NCBI RefSeq assembly: GCF_002006995.1
Contig: NZ_MRUL01000009.1
Coordinates: forward strand, 62,001 to 126,000
Reading direction: 5' to 3'
From: Izhakiella australiensis
GTDB lineage: Bacteria; Pseudomonadota; Gammaproteobacteria; Enterobacterales; Enterobacteriaceae
DNA length: 64,000 nucleotides
Shown: positions 22,021 to 30,675 of the stretch, in pieces
How the letters are laid out: the number at the start of each line of letters is the position of its first letter
Numbering within the stretch: position 1 is the stretch's first letter
Position numbers and translations under genes: made by a program
Notes under the pieces: model-generated
Told to the model about the DNA's origin: nothing
Databases searched by the model: none
The model's input: only the letters and a program-made list of their open reading frames with translations

Positions 22021-22614
22021 ATGAGTGAAATGATCTCCGCAACGGTATTATTGTTGCTAATTATGGACCCGCTGGGCAATTTACCGATTTTTATGTCGGT
22101 TCTGAAGCATCTGGAGCCAAAACGTCGGCGGGTAGTATTGATAAGGGAGCTATTAATCGCCCTGGCGATTATGCTGTTGTTTTTGTTTGCCGGTGAAAAA
22201 ATTCTCGCATTTCTCAATCTGAGAACTGAAACCGTTTCTATTTCCGGCGGGATTATCCTTTTCTTAATCGCCATCCGGATGATTTTTCCGGCCCATGATA
22301 ACAACAGCAGCGGTCTGTCTGCTGGCGAAGAACCTTTTTTGGTTCCACTCGCTATTCCGTTAGTGGCCGGGCCATCGCTGCTGGCAACGCTGATGTTGTT
22401 ATCGCACCAGTATCCGCATCAAATGAGCTATCTGGTCGGCGCGCTGTTAATTGCCTGGGGGCTGACTGCGCTAATCCTGTTGCTTTCCGGGCTGTTCCTG
22501 CGGCTGCTGGGCGAGAAAGGGGTGAATGCGCTGGAGCGGTTGATGGGGCTTATCCTGATTATGCTCGCCACCCAGATGTTTCTGGATGGCATTCGCACTT
22601 ACCTCAGGCTTTAG
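22021..22614 (+). CDS. yhgN: MarC/YhgN family inner-membrane protein
   Basis: 197 residues with about six hydrophobic segments. The N-terminal family pattern is LLLIMDPLGNLPIF; a second half-repeat resembles it (PLAIPLVAGPSLLATLMLL). The family (UPF0056/MarC) is related to NAAT-type amino acid transporters, but its substrate is not known. It is divergent from asd, as in E. coli. Its stop overlaps the end of convergent msrA by 11 bp. Confidence 0.92.
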   Translation: MSEMISATVLLLLIMDPLGNLPIFMSVLKHLEPKRRRVVLIRELLIALAIMLLFLFAGEKILAFLNLRTETVSISGGIILFLIAIRMIFPAHDNNSSGLSAGEEPFLVPLAIPLVAGPSLLATLMLLSHQYPHQMSYLVGALLIAWGLTALILLLSGLFLRLLGEKGVNALERLMGLILIMLATQMFLDGIRTYLRL

Positions 22615-23140
22615 TCAGCCGGCTGGCAAACTGTTTTTTCAGCTTTTGCAACTTAGGGGGAATAACCGCCAGACAATAACCATTTTGCTGGCCTTCCCCC
22701 TGCCAGTAATCCTGATGGTATCCCTCAGCCGGATACCAGGCGCTCGCAGGTTCGATCGCCGTCACTATCGCATCGCGGTGATCGGCCTGCGTGCGTTGAA
22801 TGGCTTCTTTTGCCGCCTGCTGCTGCGCTTCGCTCTGCGGAAATATCGCCGAACGATACTGGGTGCCAATATCGTTACCCTGCCTGTTCAGCAGAGTTGG
22901 ATCGTGAGTCGCAAAAAAGATATCCAGCAGGTCGCTGTACGCAACCTTGCTGGCGTCAAAGCCGATGCGAATGGCTTCCGCATGGCCGGTGTCGCCGGCG
23001 CAGACCTCCCGGTAGGTCGGATTTTCCGTACGCCCGCCGGTGTAACCGCTTTCGACGCTTAGCACGCCGTCAATTTGCTTAAACACCGCCTCGGTACACC
23101 AAAAGCAGCCGCCAGCCAGTACCGCATATTCAGTCGACAT
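22604..23140 (-). CDS. msrA: Peptide-methionine (S)-S-oxide reductase MsrA
   Basis: 178 residues. The catalytic GCFWCTEAVF motif is at residues 11-20, followed by SGYTGG, GHAEAI and the C-terminal YHQDYW segment of MsrA. It repairs the S-epimer of methionine sulfoxide with thioredoxin. In E. coli msrA lies elsewhere; here it marks the left edge of the accessory interval and converges on yhgN with an 11-bp overlap. The short-tailed form may be one of two MsrA genes in the genome, which this window cannot show. Confidence 0.94.
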   Translation of the reverse strand: MSTEYAVLAGGCFWCTEAVFKQIDGVLSVESGYTGGRTENPTYREVCAGDTGHAEAIRIGFDASKVAYSDLLDIFFATHDPTLLNRQGNDIGTQYRSAIFPQSEAQQQAAKEAIQRTQADHRDAIVTAIEPASAWYPAEGYHQDYWQGEGQQNGYCLAVIPPKLQKLKKQFASRLTKA

Positions 23141-23180
23141 CTTTTCTCCCCCGTTTTAAGTTTTGCCGCTGCGCCCCGGG

Positions 23181-23855
23181 CTAGCGAGCGCACGCGTTGG
23201 CGTTTGCGCGCGGTTCACACCCGAGGCGGCTCAGAACCGGCCACTGTAGCATCAGAGCATCCACAATCGCATCCAGCCGGGCGCGGTCCGCGCCCTCGCG
23301 CGCCTGCACCGACATCCCCTGCAGCACGCAGTTTAAATAATCGGTCAGTGCGCTGATATCGGTGTTGCTATCCAGCTCGCCGCGCTGCTGGCGCTGCCGT
23401 AAAAATTTAAGCAGCGTATTGAACTGTACGTCATGGCGTTGATGTAGCATTTTTGCTATTTCGGCTGACCCGGCAGACAGCGTGCTGGAGGTGCAGATAA
23501 AAAAACAGCCTCCGGGCCGGCTTCTGTCAGTAAAGCAGGCCGCCGTTGAACGAAAATAGTTTTCGATAACCTGCTCAACCATGCTATTCGGGCAGTCAAG
23601 CTCGGCCTGACGTTGACGGCCGAACTGTTCGATATAGCGCTCCATCGCCGCCCGAAAAAGCCCTTCTTTATTCGTAAATTCGGCGTAAAGCGTTGGCGCC
23701 TTAGCGCCGGTAGCCGCCACTAAATCGGCAAGGGAAGTCGCTTCGTAGCCATGCCGCCAGAAAAGATCCAGAGCTTTATCAAGCGCCACGTCACGTTCAA
23801 AAGTTTTTGGCCTGCCGCGTCCTTTGCGGCTATATTCCAGCTGATCGGTCGCCAT
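23181..23855 (-). CDS. TetR/AcrR-family transcriptional regulator
   Basis: 224 residues from the ATG at 23855, which has GGAGGG 6-7 nt upstream; a TTG six codons earlier is a worse start. The N-terminal TetR DNA-binding domain (about 12-62) contains RGRPKTFERDVALDKALDLF and ATGAKAPTLYAEFTNKEGLF. The ligand domain holds a GGCFF segment common in the LmrA/YxaF-like and BdcR-like branch. It is divergent from two DUF1471 genes, and two copies of a similar 18-bp sequence flank the gap, so it probably represses itself and those genes. Ligand unknown. Confidence 0.9.
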   Translation of the reverse strand: MATDQLEYSRKGRGRPKTFERDVALDKALDLFWRHGYEATSLADLVAATGAKAPTLYAEFTNKEGLFRAAMERYIEQFGRQRQAELDCPNSMVEQVIENYFRSTAACFTDRSRPGGCFFICTSSTLSAGSAEIAKMLHQRHDVQFNTLLKFLRQRQQRGELDSNTDISALTDYLNCVLQGMSVQAREGADRARLDAIVDALMLQWPVLSRLGCEPRANANACAR

Positions 23856-23886
23856 CTTTTGCCCTCCACTCAAACCGCACGAATCA

Positions 23887-23904
23887 TTAAATTATCAATC
23901 ATTA
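23887..23904. promoter_or_regulatory. Candidate TetR-regulator operator, copy A
   Basis: TTAAATTATCAATCATTA lies about 30 bp before the TetR-family start codon. It matches 15 of 18 positions of copy B (24078-24095). Confidence 0.5.
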
Positions 23905-24053
23905 CAAAATCAATCAACCCCATTATAATAAACATGACAACTTCTCTTCTGCGCCTCCCCATCTGCGGGTCATCCGCGCGGTAAAAAAACTTTAAAATTC
24001 TAAAAATCATAAAGATAGCAATTAAGTTAACGATTATTAAAAAATAAAGTTGA

Positions 24054-24069
24054 CGTGATGTGCATCACA
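24054..24069. promoter_or_regulatory. CRP-like site upstream of the DUF1471 genes
   Basis: CGTGA-TGTGCA-TCACA matches the CRP consensus at nine of ten key positions. Its centre (24061.5) lies about 61 bp before a plausible start point near 24123, a class I activation distance. Confidence 0.6.
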
Positions 24070-24077
24070 CTCTACGA

Positions 24078-24095
24078 TTTAATTATCGATCGTTA
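24078..24095. promoter_or_regulatory. Candidate TetR-regulator operator, copy B
   Basis: TTTAATTATCGATCGTTA lies within a larger inverted repeat (TAATTA, 8-bp centre, TAATTA). It sits between the CRP-like site and the likely -10 of the DUF1471 promoter, where a repressor would block transcription. Confidence 0.5.
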
Positions 24096-24143
24096 ATTAA
24101 ATGACGATAAGATATTCAACCTGCAAATTTAAGAGAGACCATC

Positions 24144-24401
24144 ATGAAATCATTATCAATCATCCTGACCGCTGCTGCCCTTATCACCCTGCCCGCTGCC
24201 GGGTTTGCCGCCGAGCTGGTTGCACAGGCGCCGCACAATCAGCAATCTATCGGTGTCGTTTCCGCTAACGGCGTAAACAACCTCGATTCATTACAGGCGC
24301 AGCTGTCAGCCAAAGCCGACGAAGCCGGCGCGAAATCTTTCCGTATAACCTCCACGACCGGCAACAACAAGCTGCATGGTACTGCGGAAATCTTCCAGTA
24401 A
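24144..24401 (+). CDS. DUF1471 (BhsA/McbA/YdgH-type) periplasmic stress protein
   Basis: 85 residues with a signal peptide of about 22 residues ending AGFA, then a DUF1471 domain (SIGVVSANGVNNLDSLQAQL, GAKSFRITSTTGNNKLHGTA). Such small exported proteins (BhsA, McbA, YhcN) influence stress resistance, biofilm and envelope permeability; mechanism is poorly known. AAGAGAGACC precedes the ATG. It is the first of a pair, divergent from a TetR regulator, with CRP-like and repressor-like sites upstream. Confidence 0.9.
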   Translation: MKSLSIILTAAALITLPAAGFAAELVAQAPHNQQSIGVVSANGVNNLDSLQAQLSAKADEAGAKSFRITSTTGNNKLHGTAEIFQ

Positions 24402-24432
24402 TCATTGAGGCGCCTGTAAAGACGAAGCCATC

Positions 24433-24690
24433 ATGAAAGTGATCAAAGCCGCTGTAGCTATTGCCATACTGCTTAGCGCCTTGCCGCTTACCAGCCAGGC
24501 GACGGAGAGTGCTTCCCATCCGTTCATCGCCCGGCAGGCAACGGACAGCATCAGCGCCACCGGCAGCACATCGCTGATTTCGCTGACGCGTCAGCTGGAA
24601 AAGAATGCACAAACGGTAAACTGCCCGGTTGGCAATATTTCCAGCGCCGGGCGCTCCCAGCCCGCTGAGGCAACCGGCCTCTATAACTGA
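24433..24690 (+). CDS. Divergent DUF1471-like exported protein
   Basis: 85 residues, 31 bp after the first DUF1471 gene and the same length. A signal peptide ends near TSQA. The remainder (SISATGSTSLISLTRQLEKN, SSAGRSQPAEATGLYN) aligns with the first paralogue without gaps at the C-terminus, so it looks full length rather than broken. It has lost the consensus HGTA motif and gained a cysteine (NCPVG). It is probably a tandem duplicate that has diverged. Confidence 0.7.
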   Translation: MKVIKAAVAIAILLSALPLTSQATESASHPFIARQATDSISATGSTSLISLTRQLEKNAQTVNCPVGNISSAGRSQPAEATGLYN

Positions 24691-24705
24691 CCGTTTTTCC
24701 CCATA

Positions 24706-24738
24706 ATAAAGGCGGACGTCGATGACGCCCGCCTTTAT
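24706..24738 (+). terminator. Terminator-like hairpin after the DUF1471 pair
   Basis: The arms ATAAAGGCGGACGTC and GACGCCCGCCTTTAT (one mismatch) around GAT form a 15-bp stem 16 bp after the stop. The T run is only TTTAT inside the stem. Confidence 0.65.
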
Positions 24739-25130
24739 GCTGTCCACTGCTTTTCTTCCCCGCCAACATCCTGCCATTGCGCCTGCGCGATGACCTGCAC
24801 CCCGTTTAGTTAAAAAAATGTGATTCCGTTAACACTTTTTCAATGGTAATTTACGCCGCGAAAAATACTGCCTGCCGGTAACTTTCCGGCATACCTGACT
24901 GTAAAGCGGAAAAGTAACCATTGCAGTGGATAGTTATTAATCAGCTTCTATTCTTAAAACGCGACGTTGGTCTTTATGACGCCGGGCGGCCTCAGGCATA
25001 AGCCGGTGAATCGCCTGATTAAGTAGAAAAGAATTAGAAATAAGCACGCCCGAAGGCGCGCAACTGGCACTCTCTGCTGCGTCTCATTGAGAAACGTCAG
25101 CAATTAAAGGAAAACGCAAAGGTCATTACT
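24739..25130. other. Intergenic region upstream of gcd
   Basis: About 390 bp with no credible gene. It must contain the gcd promoter. A good ribosome site AAAGGAAAA (25107-25115) lies upstream of the gcd ATG. I could not choose one promoter with confidence and saw no repeat. Confidence 0.5.
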
Positions 25131-27512
25131 ATGGAATCAAAAGCATCCCTATCACGCATACTGGTGATACTTACTGCTTTATTCACCGCCCTGAGCGGCA
25201 TCTATCTGTCCGGCGGCGGCATCTGGCTAATCAGCATCGGCGGCTCGGTTTATTATCTGATAGCCGGGATCGCGCTGCTGATCACCGCCTGGTTAATATA
25301 TCGTCGTAACGCCATTTCCCTGCTCCTTTATGCTGGATTCCTGCTTGCCACCTTAATCTGGGCCCTGTGGGAAGTTGGCTTCGATTTCTGGGCATTGACG
25401 CCGCGCCTCGACGTGGTGTTTTTCCTCGGTCTGTGGATGGTGCTGCCATTTATCGCCAAGGCGATGATCGTGCCCAATGCCGGCGCGCTGAGCGGCGTAC
25501 TGGTTATTACCGTGCTGGCGTTAGGCTGGGCGGTATTCCACGATCCGCAGGAAATTAATGGCACCCTGCCAGCACAGGATAAGTCAGCAGCAAACGTCAG
25601 CGATCCGACGGTTCCGCCAGGCGACTGGCCGGCATACGGGCGAACCCAGGGCGGGACGCGCTATTCACCGCTCAGCCAGATTGATGACAAAAATGTCAAA
25701 AACTTGCAGGTGGCCTGGACTTTCCGCACCGGTGATGTCAAAACCGCCAACGATCCGGGAGAAATCACCAATGAAGTCACCCCGATTAAAATTCGCGATA
25801 CCCTGTATCTCTGCTCACCGCATCAAAAACTGTTCGCGCTGGATGCGACTACCGGCAAGCAGAAGTGGACATTCGATCCGGGCCTGAAACCGAACCCGAC
25901 GTTCCAGCACGTCACCTGCCGCGGCGTCTCCTGGCACGAAGATAAAGCGGCGCTGGCGGCTGCGCGCAATCATGCGCCGGCAGCCTGCGCACGACGTATC
26001 CTGCTGCCGGTTAATGACGGCAGGCTTTACGCTCTGGACGCAGATACCGGCGCCCGCTGTACGGGCTTTGGTGATAACGGCGAGCTAAACTTGCAGGCCA
26101 ATATGCCTTACGCCACGCCCGGCGCCTACGAACCGACCTCACCGCCCGTGGTTACCGATAAGGTGATCGTGGTCGCCGGCGCGGTGACCGATAACTATTC
26201 GACAAAAGAGCCATCCGGCGTGATCCGCGGCTTCGACGTTAACAGCGGCAAGTTACTGTGGGCATTCGATCCCGGCGCGAAAGACCCTAATATCATTCCG
26301 CAGGGCGAGCAGCATTACAGCCCGAACTCACCTAACGCCTGGGCGCCGGCGGCGTATGACGACAAGCTGGATTTGGTTTACCTGCCGATAGGCGTCGCCA
26401 CGCCGGACATCTGGGGAGGCCATCGCACGCCGGAAATGGAGCGCTTTGCGAGCGGCATGCTGGCACTTAATGCCACGACCGGCAAGCTCGCCTGGTTCTA
26501 TCAGACCGTGCATCATGACCTTTGGGATATGGACGTACCGGCTCAGCCAACGCTGGCGGATATTCAGAAAGACGGTCAGACGGTCCCGGTTATCTATATT
26601 CCGGCTAAAACCGGTAATATCTTTGTACTCGACAGGCGCACCGGGAAACCGGTCGTCGCCGCGCCGGAAAAACCGGTGCCGCAGGGTGCCGCCAAAGGCG
26701 ACCACGTTTCTGCTACCCAGCCCTTCTCTGACCTGACCTTCCGTCCGAAGAACAATCTGAGCGGCAAAGATATGTGGGGCGCCACTATCTACGATCAGCT
26801 GGTGTGCCGGGTGATGTTCCATCGCTTACGTTACGAAGGCATTTTCACCCCGCCTTCAGAGCAAGGCACCCTGGTGTTCCCCGGCAACCTCGGCATGTTT
26901 GAATGGGGTGGCATTTCGGTGAATACCGATCGTCAGGTGGCGATAGCTAACCCAATCGCCCTGCCGTTCGTATCCAGGCTGATCCCGCGCGGGCCGGATA
27001 ATCCGATCGAGCCGGATGAAAACAGCAAAGGCGGCAGCGGCACGGAAACCGGCATTCAGCCGCAGTATGGCGTACCGTACGGCGTCACGCTGAATCCGTT
27101 CCTGTCTCCCTTTGGCCTGCCCTGTAAGCAACCCGCCTGGGGTTATGTTGCCGGCGTTGACCTGAAAACCAATCAGATTGCCTGGAAAAAGCGCATCGGC
27201 ACCGTGCGTGATAGTTCGCCGCTACCGCTACCGTTCAAAATGGGAATGCCGATGCTGGGCGGCCCCATCTCTACGGCGGGCAACCTGTTCTTTATTGCCG
27301 CAACCGCAGATAACTACATCCGGGCCTTTGACGTCACCAATGGTAAACAGCTGTGGCAAGCCCGCCTGCCGGCTGGCGGCCAGGCCACTCCAATGACCTA
27401 CGAGGTTAATGGTAAACAGTATCTGGTTATTGCCGCAGGCGGCCATGGCTCCTTCGGCACCAAGCTTGGCGATTATGTGATCGCCTATGCCCTACCTGAT
27501 GGGCATAAATAA
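25131..27512 (+). CDS. gcd: Membrane-bound PQQ-dependent glucose dehydrogenase
   Basis: 793 residues (E. coli 796). Five transmembrane helices fill the first 145 residues; a periplasmic eight-bladed PQQ propeller follows, beginning DWPAYGRTQGGTRYSPLSQI. Segments near the cofactor include HHDLWDMDVPAQP, IYIPAKTGNIFVLDRRTG and GGHGSFGTKLGD. It oxidises glucose to gluconolactone in the periplasm and feeds ubiquinone. Activity needs PQQ; no pqq gene is in the window. It is a single-gene unit followed by a strong terminator. Gluconate made here links it to gntK and gntR at 41-43 kb. Confidence 0.96.
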   Translation: MESKASLSRILVILTALFTALSGIYLSGGGIWLISIGGSVYYLIAGIALLITAWLIYRRNAISLLLYAGFLLATLIWALWEVGFDFWALTPRLDVVFFLGLWMVLPFIAKAMIVPNAGALSGVLVITVLALGWAVFHDPQEINGTLPAQDKSAANVSDPTVPPGDWPAYGRTQGGTRYSPLSQIDDKNVKNLQVAWTFRTGDVKTANDPGEITNEVTPIKIRDTLYLCSPHQKLFALDATTGKQKWTFDPGLKPNPTFQHVTCRGVSWHEDKAALAAARNHAPAACARRILLPVNDGRLYALDADTGARCTGFGDNGELNLQANMPYATPGAYEPTSPPVVTDKVIVVAGAVTDNYSTKEPSGVIRGFDVNSGKLLWAFDPGAKDPNIIPQGEQHYSPNSPNAWAPAAYDDKLDLVYLPIGVATPDIWGGHRTPEMERFASGMLALNATTGKLAWFYQTVHHDLWDMDVPAQPTLADIQKDGQTVPVIYIPAKTGNIFVLDRRTGKPVVAAPEKPVPQGAAKGDHVSATQPFSDLTFRPKNNLSGKDMWGATIYDQLVCRVMFHRLRYEGIFTPPSEQGTLVFPGNLGMFEWGGISVNTDRQVAIANPIALPFVSRLIPRGPDNPIEPDENSKGGSGTETGIQPQYGVPYGVTLNPFLSPFGLPCKQPAWGYVAGVDLKTNQIAWKKRIGTVRDSSPLPLPFKMGMPMLGGPISTAGNLFFIAATADNYIRAFDVTNGKQLWQARLPAGGQATPMTYEVNGKQYLVIAAGGHGSFGTKLGDYVIAYALPDGHK

Positions 27513-27551
27513 GGCCGCTCAGCGTTAAAACGCGGCAGCCCGGTAAACGCC

Positions 27552-27581
27552 AAACCGCGACCAACGGGTCGCGGTTTTTTT
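27552..27581 (+). terminator. Rho-independent terminator of gcd
   Basis: The arms AAACCGCGACC (27552-27562) and GGTCGCGGTTT (27567-27577) have a 4-nt loop and continue into a run of seven T. Confidence 0.93.
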
Positions 27582-28656
27582 ATTGCGGCGTCTTCTTTTC
27601 CACCAGCCGGGCGATCAGCCGGGCCAGGGCGGGGCCGCAAATTAATACCAGCATAAAGCGACCCGTTTGCATCGCCATAACAAAGGGCATGTCCACATGG
27701 CTGGAGGCGGCGATAATTGCCACGGAGTCGGCCCCACCCGGACTGGTTGCCAGATAAGCGGTCAGAGGATCAACGTTGCCAAAATGCACCAGCAGGGCGG
27801 CAAAGCCGCCGCAAAGCACCACCAGGCTGAGAATCGACAACAATATGCGCGGTAAGGCTTTAGTCGCATACTTTAGAATATCGCGGTTAAAACGCAGGCC
27901 GATGCTCCAGCCAACAACAGCATACGCCAGCATCAGCAGCCAGGGCGGCAGCTCTATTTGTAGCAGATGGTTATCGTGCAATATTGCGCCTACTATCAGG
28001 CTCAGCAGCATAGGCCCGGCGGGGATTTTCCAGCGTTGTCCACACCAGGTGAGCAGGCCAATGAGCAGTAGCGTTAGCGCAAAGGCCCCCCAGTTGACCG
28101 GGCTGAATAGCTGAAAGCTCGGCGAAACCGGTACGCTATCGCCGCCGCTCCAGAAGCGAGCCACCAGGGTTGCGACCAGCGCGACGATCATCACCCGCAG
28201 ATACTGCATAAACGCCACCAGGCGCACATCGGCACCGAAGCTTCCCGCCATTAACACCATCGCCGTCGCCGCACCGGGAGACGATCCCCATACCGCGGTA
28301 GAACCCGGCAGCACCTGAAAACGAGCCAACAGCCATCCCAGCACCGAGCTGGCAATCAGTACCGAGAACACGCAGGCAAAAAATAACGGCCACTGTTTGG
28401 CTATTTCACCAAACACCGAGGGCGGGATCACCCGTGCGATCATTGCGCCAACCACCCCTTGCGCCAGCTGAAACAGTAAGGGAGGAACCTTGAGTGGTCG
28501 GTTGCTAACGGCAAAAACAATCGCTGCCGCCATGGGACCCAGTAACAGGGCGGCCGGCAAATGAGCCAACTCAAGCACAAAGATAAATGCCGCTGAAAGC
28601 ATAATCAGCCATAGCCAGTGCGATAAGGGTAGCGTCGCAGTTTCAGAATCAGCCAT
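27580..28656 (-). CDS. AbrB-family (PF05145-type) integral membrane protein
   Basis: 358 residues with about ten hydrophobic segments in two similar halves. Both halves have the family glycine-rich pattern (VVGAMIARVIPPSVFGEI and AYAVVGWSIGLRFNRDILKY), and the region with SPGGADSVAIIAASSHVD is typical. The family is often labelled AbrB transcriptional regulator or ammonia monooxygenase, but the sequence is that of a transporter-like membrane protein. It lies 53 bp after a MarR-family gene on the same strand, probably co-transcribed and regulated by it. Substrate unknown. Confidence 0.85.
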   Translation of the reverse strand: MADSETATLPLSHWLWLIMLSAAFIFVLELAHLPAALLLGPMAAAIVFAVSNRPLKVPPLLFQLAQGVVGAMIARVIPPSVFGEIAKQWPLFFACVFSVLIASSVLGWLLARFQVLPGSTAVWGSSPGAATAMVLMAGSFGADVRLVAFMQYLRVMIVALVATLVARFWSGGDSVPVSPSFQLFSPVNWGAFALTLLLIGLLTWCGQRWKIPAGPMLLSLIVGAILHDNHLLQIELPPWLLMLAYAVVGWSIGLRFNRDILKYATKALPRILLSILSLVVLCGGFAALLVHFGNVDPLTAYLATSPGGADSVAIIAASSHVDMPFVMAMQTGRFMLVLICGPALARLIARLVEKKTPQ

Positions 28657-28709
28657 TAAACACCCCGGATAACGGAAACGATCTCAGCAATCACGCTGAA
28701 AGGTCATAA

Positions 28710-29150
28710 TTAGTTGCGATGGATATCGCTGACGGCAATGCGCTGTAGCAGACCGATAGCCTGCTGGAGCAGCTGTTGTTCATTCGCATTGAGCTCACGA
28801 TCGATAGTTGCCGCCAGCCAGTCATCGCGTAGCGCCCGGTTAGCGCGAATAAATTCGCCACAGCGCGCGGTGCTACGGTACTGTGTTTTGCGGCCATCCT
28901 GCGGGTCAGGTTCCCCGCGCAGCATGCCGGCGAGCTGTAAAGCGGCAACAATGGCGCCCATTGACTGTGAGCGCATGCCTTCGGCATGTGCCAGATCGGT
29001 TACGGTCATCGGCCCGTTACGCTCGATATGTCCTAAGACTGCGATTTGCGACCAGGTTAGCTCCCCGCCGGGGGCTTCTTCCCGTAGCCTGCGACGCAGC
29101 TTGCCAACGGCCTGACGTAGCTCAGCAGCTGTTTGTAAGATATCTTTCAT
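28710..29150 (-). CDS. MarR-family transcriptional regulator
   Basis: 146 residues from the ATG at 29150, which has AGAGG 8 nt upstream; a TTG 16 codons earlier is less likely. It has a winged helix-turn-helix (ELTWSQIAVLGHIERNGPMT, DLAHAEGMRSQSMGAIVAAL) and the wing (EPDPQDGRKTQYRSTARCGE). It precedes the AbrB-type membrane gene. An inverted repeat covers the predicted start point, indicating autoregulation. Ligand unknown. Confidence 0.9.
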   Translation of the reverse strand: MKDILQTAAELRQAVGKLRRRLREEAPGGELTWSQIAVLGHIERNGPMTVTDLAHAEGMRSQSMGAIVAALQLAGMLRGEPDPQDGRKTQYRSTARCGEFIRANRALRDDWLAATIDRELNANEQQLLQQAIGLLQRIAVSDIHRN

Positions 29151-29161
29151 CCGAACGCCCT

Positions 29162-29206
29162 CTATTAGCCTGCTAACAGTATCCTCCTGAGCAGGCAAAC
29201 AGTGAA
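29162..29206 (-). promoter_or_regulatory. marR-abrB operon promoter with overlapping palindrome
   Basis: On the minus strand a -35 TTCACT (29201-29206) and a -10 GATACT (29178-29183) are 17 bp apart. The palindrome CTATTAGCCTGCTAACAG (29162-29179; core TTAGC-CT-GCTAA) covers the start point, a typical place for a MarR dimer. Confidence 0.6.
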
Positions 29207-30675
29207 GTTAAACTTCCTATCCGCGTAGTATAGGGGCGGTATTTTCTGAAAAGCTCATTATGCAGAGCAGTCTCATAGTCCCCCCGGGTAAAATACGTAA
29301 AGTACCTCCACCGCTGAAGCAGTTAATAATCAGCGTCAATAAGCAGGCGATGCCTGCATCGAGTATCATCTGGAGAACTAATATGGTTGAGATCGGTATT
29401 GTCGCTACCAGCATGGTTTGTCTGGTGGGACTTTTTTTCTGACGTAGTAAAATTTGAGCCCATACCAGGGGTGCAAAGATAAGTGGTGATGGCAGCGGAT
29501 GCTGCGTTAATCAGCGATGCTCGCCATCACCATTCAATTCTGAAACCAATAGAGCCCCATGGCCATTCTGAACAACCGCCAGCTAACTATTAAGATTCCT
29601 CTTATAAACGTGTAAATACCAGCGCTATCAAAAAGATAATAGCATCCTGATTCAATAGCCAATGTTTATCCGAGCTGTCAGCCTGTAATAAAACTTTAAG
29701 AATCCTTCATCATTTAGCATGACTACTTTAATAAGTCATAAACCCGATGCCGCGGATTTGGTTTTTGGCATTGTTCAGCCAGCGACCAGCAGCAAGAAAA
29801 CGCGACCCAGGTATTTCTTACGCATCAGAGTTGTAAAATCATCAGTAACAATAAGGATAAAACCGATCAACATCCGCGGATGCCCAAAAAATGAGACCTG
29901 CTTGTTTATTCACATCAGGCAGCGAATAACTTTTTTCATCGCAGTACAACGGTAATATCACTCACTTTGGGTTGTTATACAGCGCCGGAGGCCCGTTTAT
30001 TATTGTCCAGCTCAGGCCATAGTGCCGCCATAATCACTCGCCGCTGTCGCCCTAATGCAATCCATTCTCAGAAACCGGGCAAAAGGATAAAGACGTCATT
30101 CCTGCAACAGGAAGATAAGTTACCGCTCAGATCGTTCATCAACAAACAATACATATGAAGCGCATTTTTAGCGTAACCGGCAGCACTGATTGTGATTTGT
30201 TTCACTAAATAACGCGGTAATTATCATAATAAATAGACATAGCGGCGCTTCACCGTTCAGATTTTTCGGCAACGTTGCGCTGCCCCGGTGCTGTGATGTT
30301 ATTATGATGTTGCCCTTTCAGTCATACTATTTATCCTTTGACGTAACAGCCCGGTGACTATCTCTGTCATAAGACAAGCATCACAATGTATCGCTACAGG
30401 CAGGCTGCCAATATCATGGACCAGGTTTGAATTATGTGGATATAGCACCATATCAAGAGTAGATTGTGGAATATAATATCGTTCAGCAATCATCCCCCAG
30501 GAATCATCTCACTAAAATGATATTTCTAAACGGTAGGTTAATGTTCGGTAACATATCGATTGTCATATAGACAAATTTATTTAAATTAACTATTTTTTAA
30601 ATAGACATTTCCCGGTACACTTAACCGCGAAATGACACTAAACTGATTAATCAACTTTACTCTACGGACTGTTTT
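29207..30675. other. Long intergenic stretch upstream of the H-NS paralogue
   Basis: About 1.5 kb with no recognisable gene of normal size. Frames of 60-80 codons occur (plus 29719-29955 and 29967-30158; minus 30302-30493), but none has a convincing ribosome site or family signature. The part from about 30400 to 30660 is markedly AT-rich, as expected for an H-NS-bound promoter. It contains the repeat TTGTC-ATATA-GACAA (30560-30574). A short hydrophobic reading frame at 29383-29442 is listed separately. Confidence 0.5.
29383..29442 (+). CDS. Possible 19-residue hydrophobic peptide
   Basis: The frame encodes MVEIGIVATSMVCLVGLFF, long enough for one short membrane helix. GGAGA (29372-29376) lies 6 nt before the ATG, a proper spacing. 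A perfect hairpin (GCAGGC-GAT-GCCTGC, 29343-29357) sits just upstream. Its size and composition resemble small membrane proteins or type I toxins, but it matches none that I recognise. The same frame is open upstream to 29260 without a better start. It may be chance. Confidence 0.3.
   Translation: MVEIGIVATSMVCLVGLFF

Noticed and set aside
29719-30493. Reading frames of 63-78 codons in the gap before the H-NS paralogue
   Set aside because: No ribosome site at proper spacing, no signal or family pattern, and composition unlike neighbouring genes. They are described only as part of the intergenic stretch.
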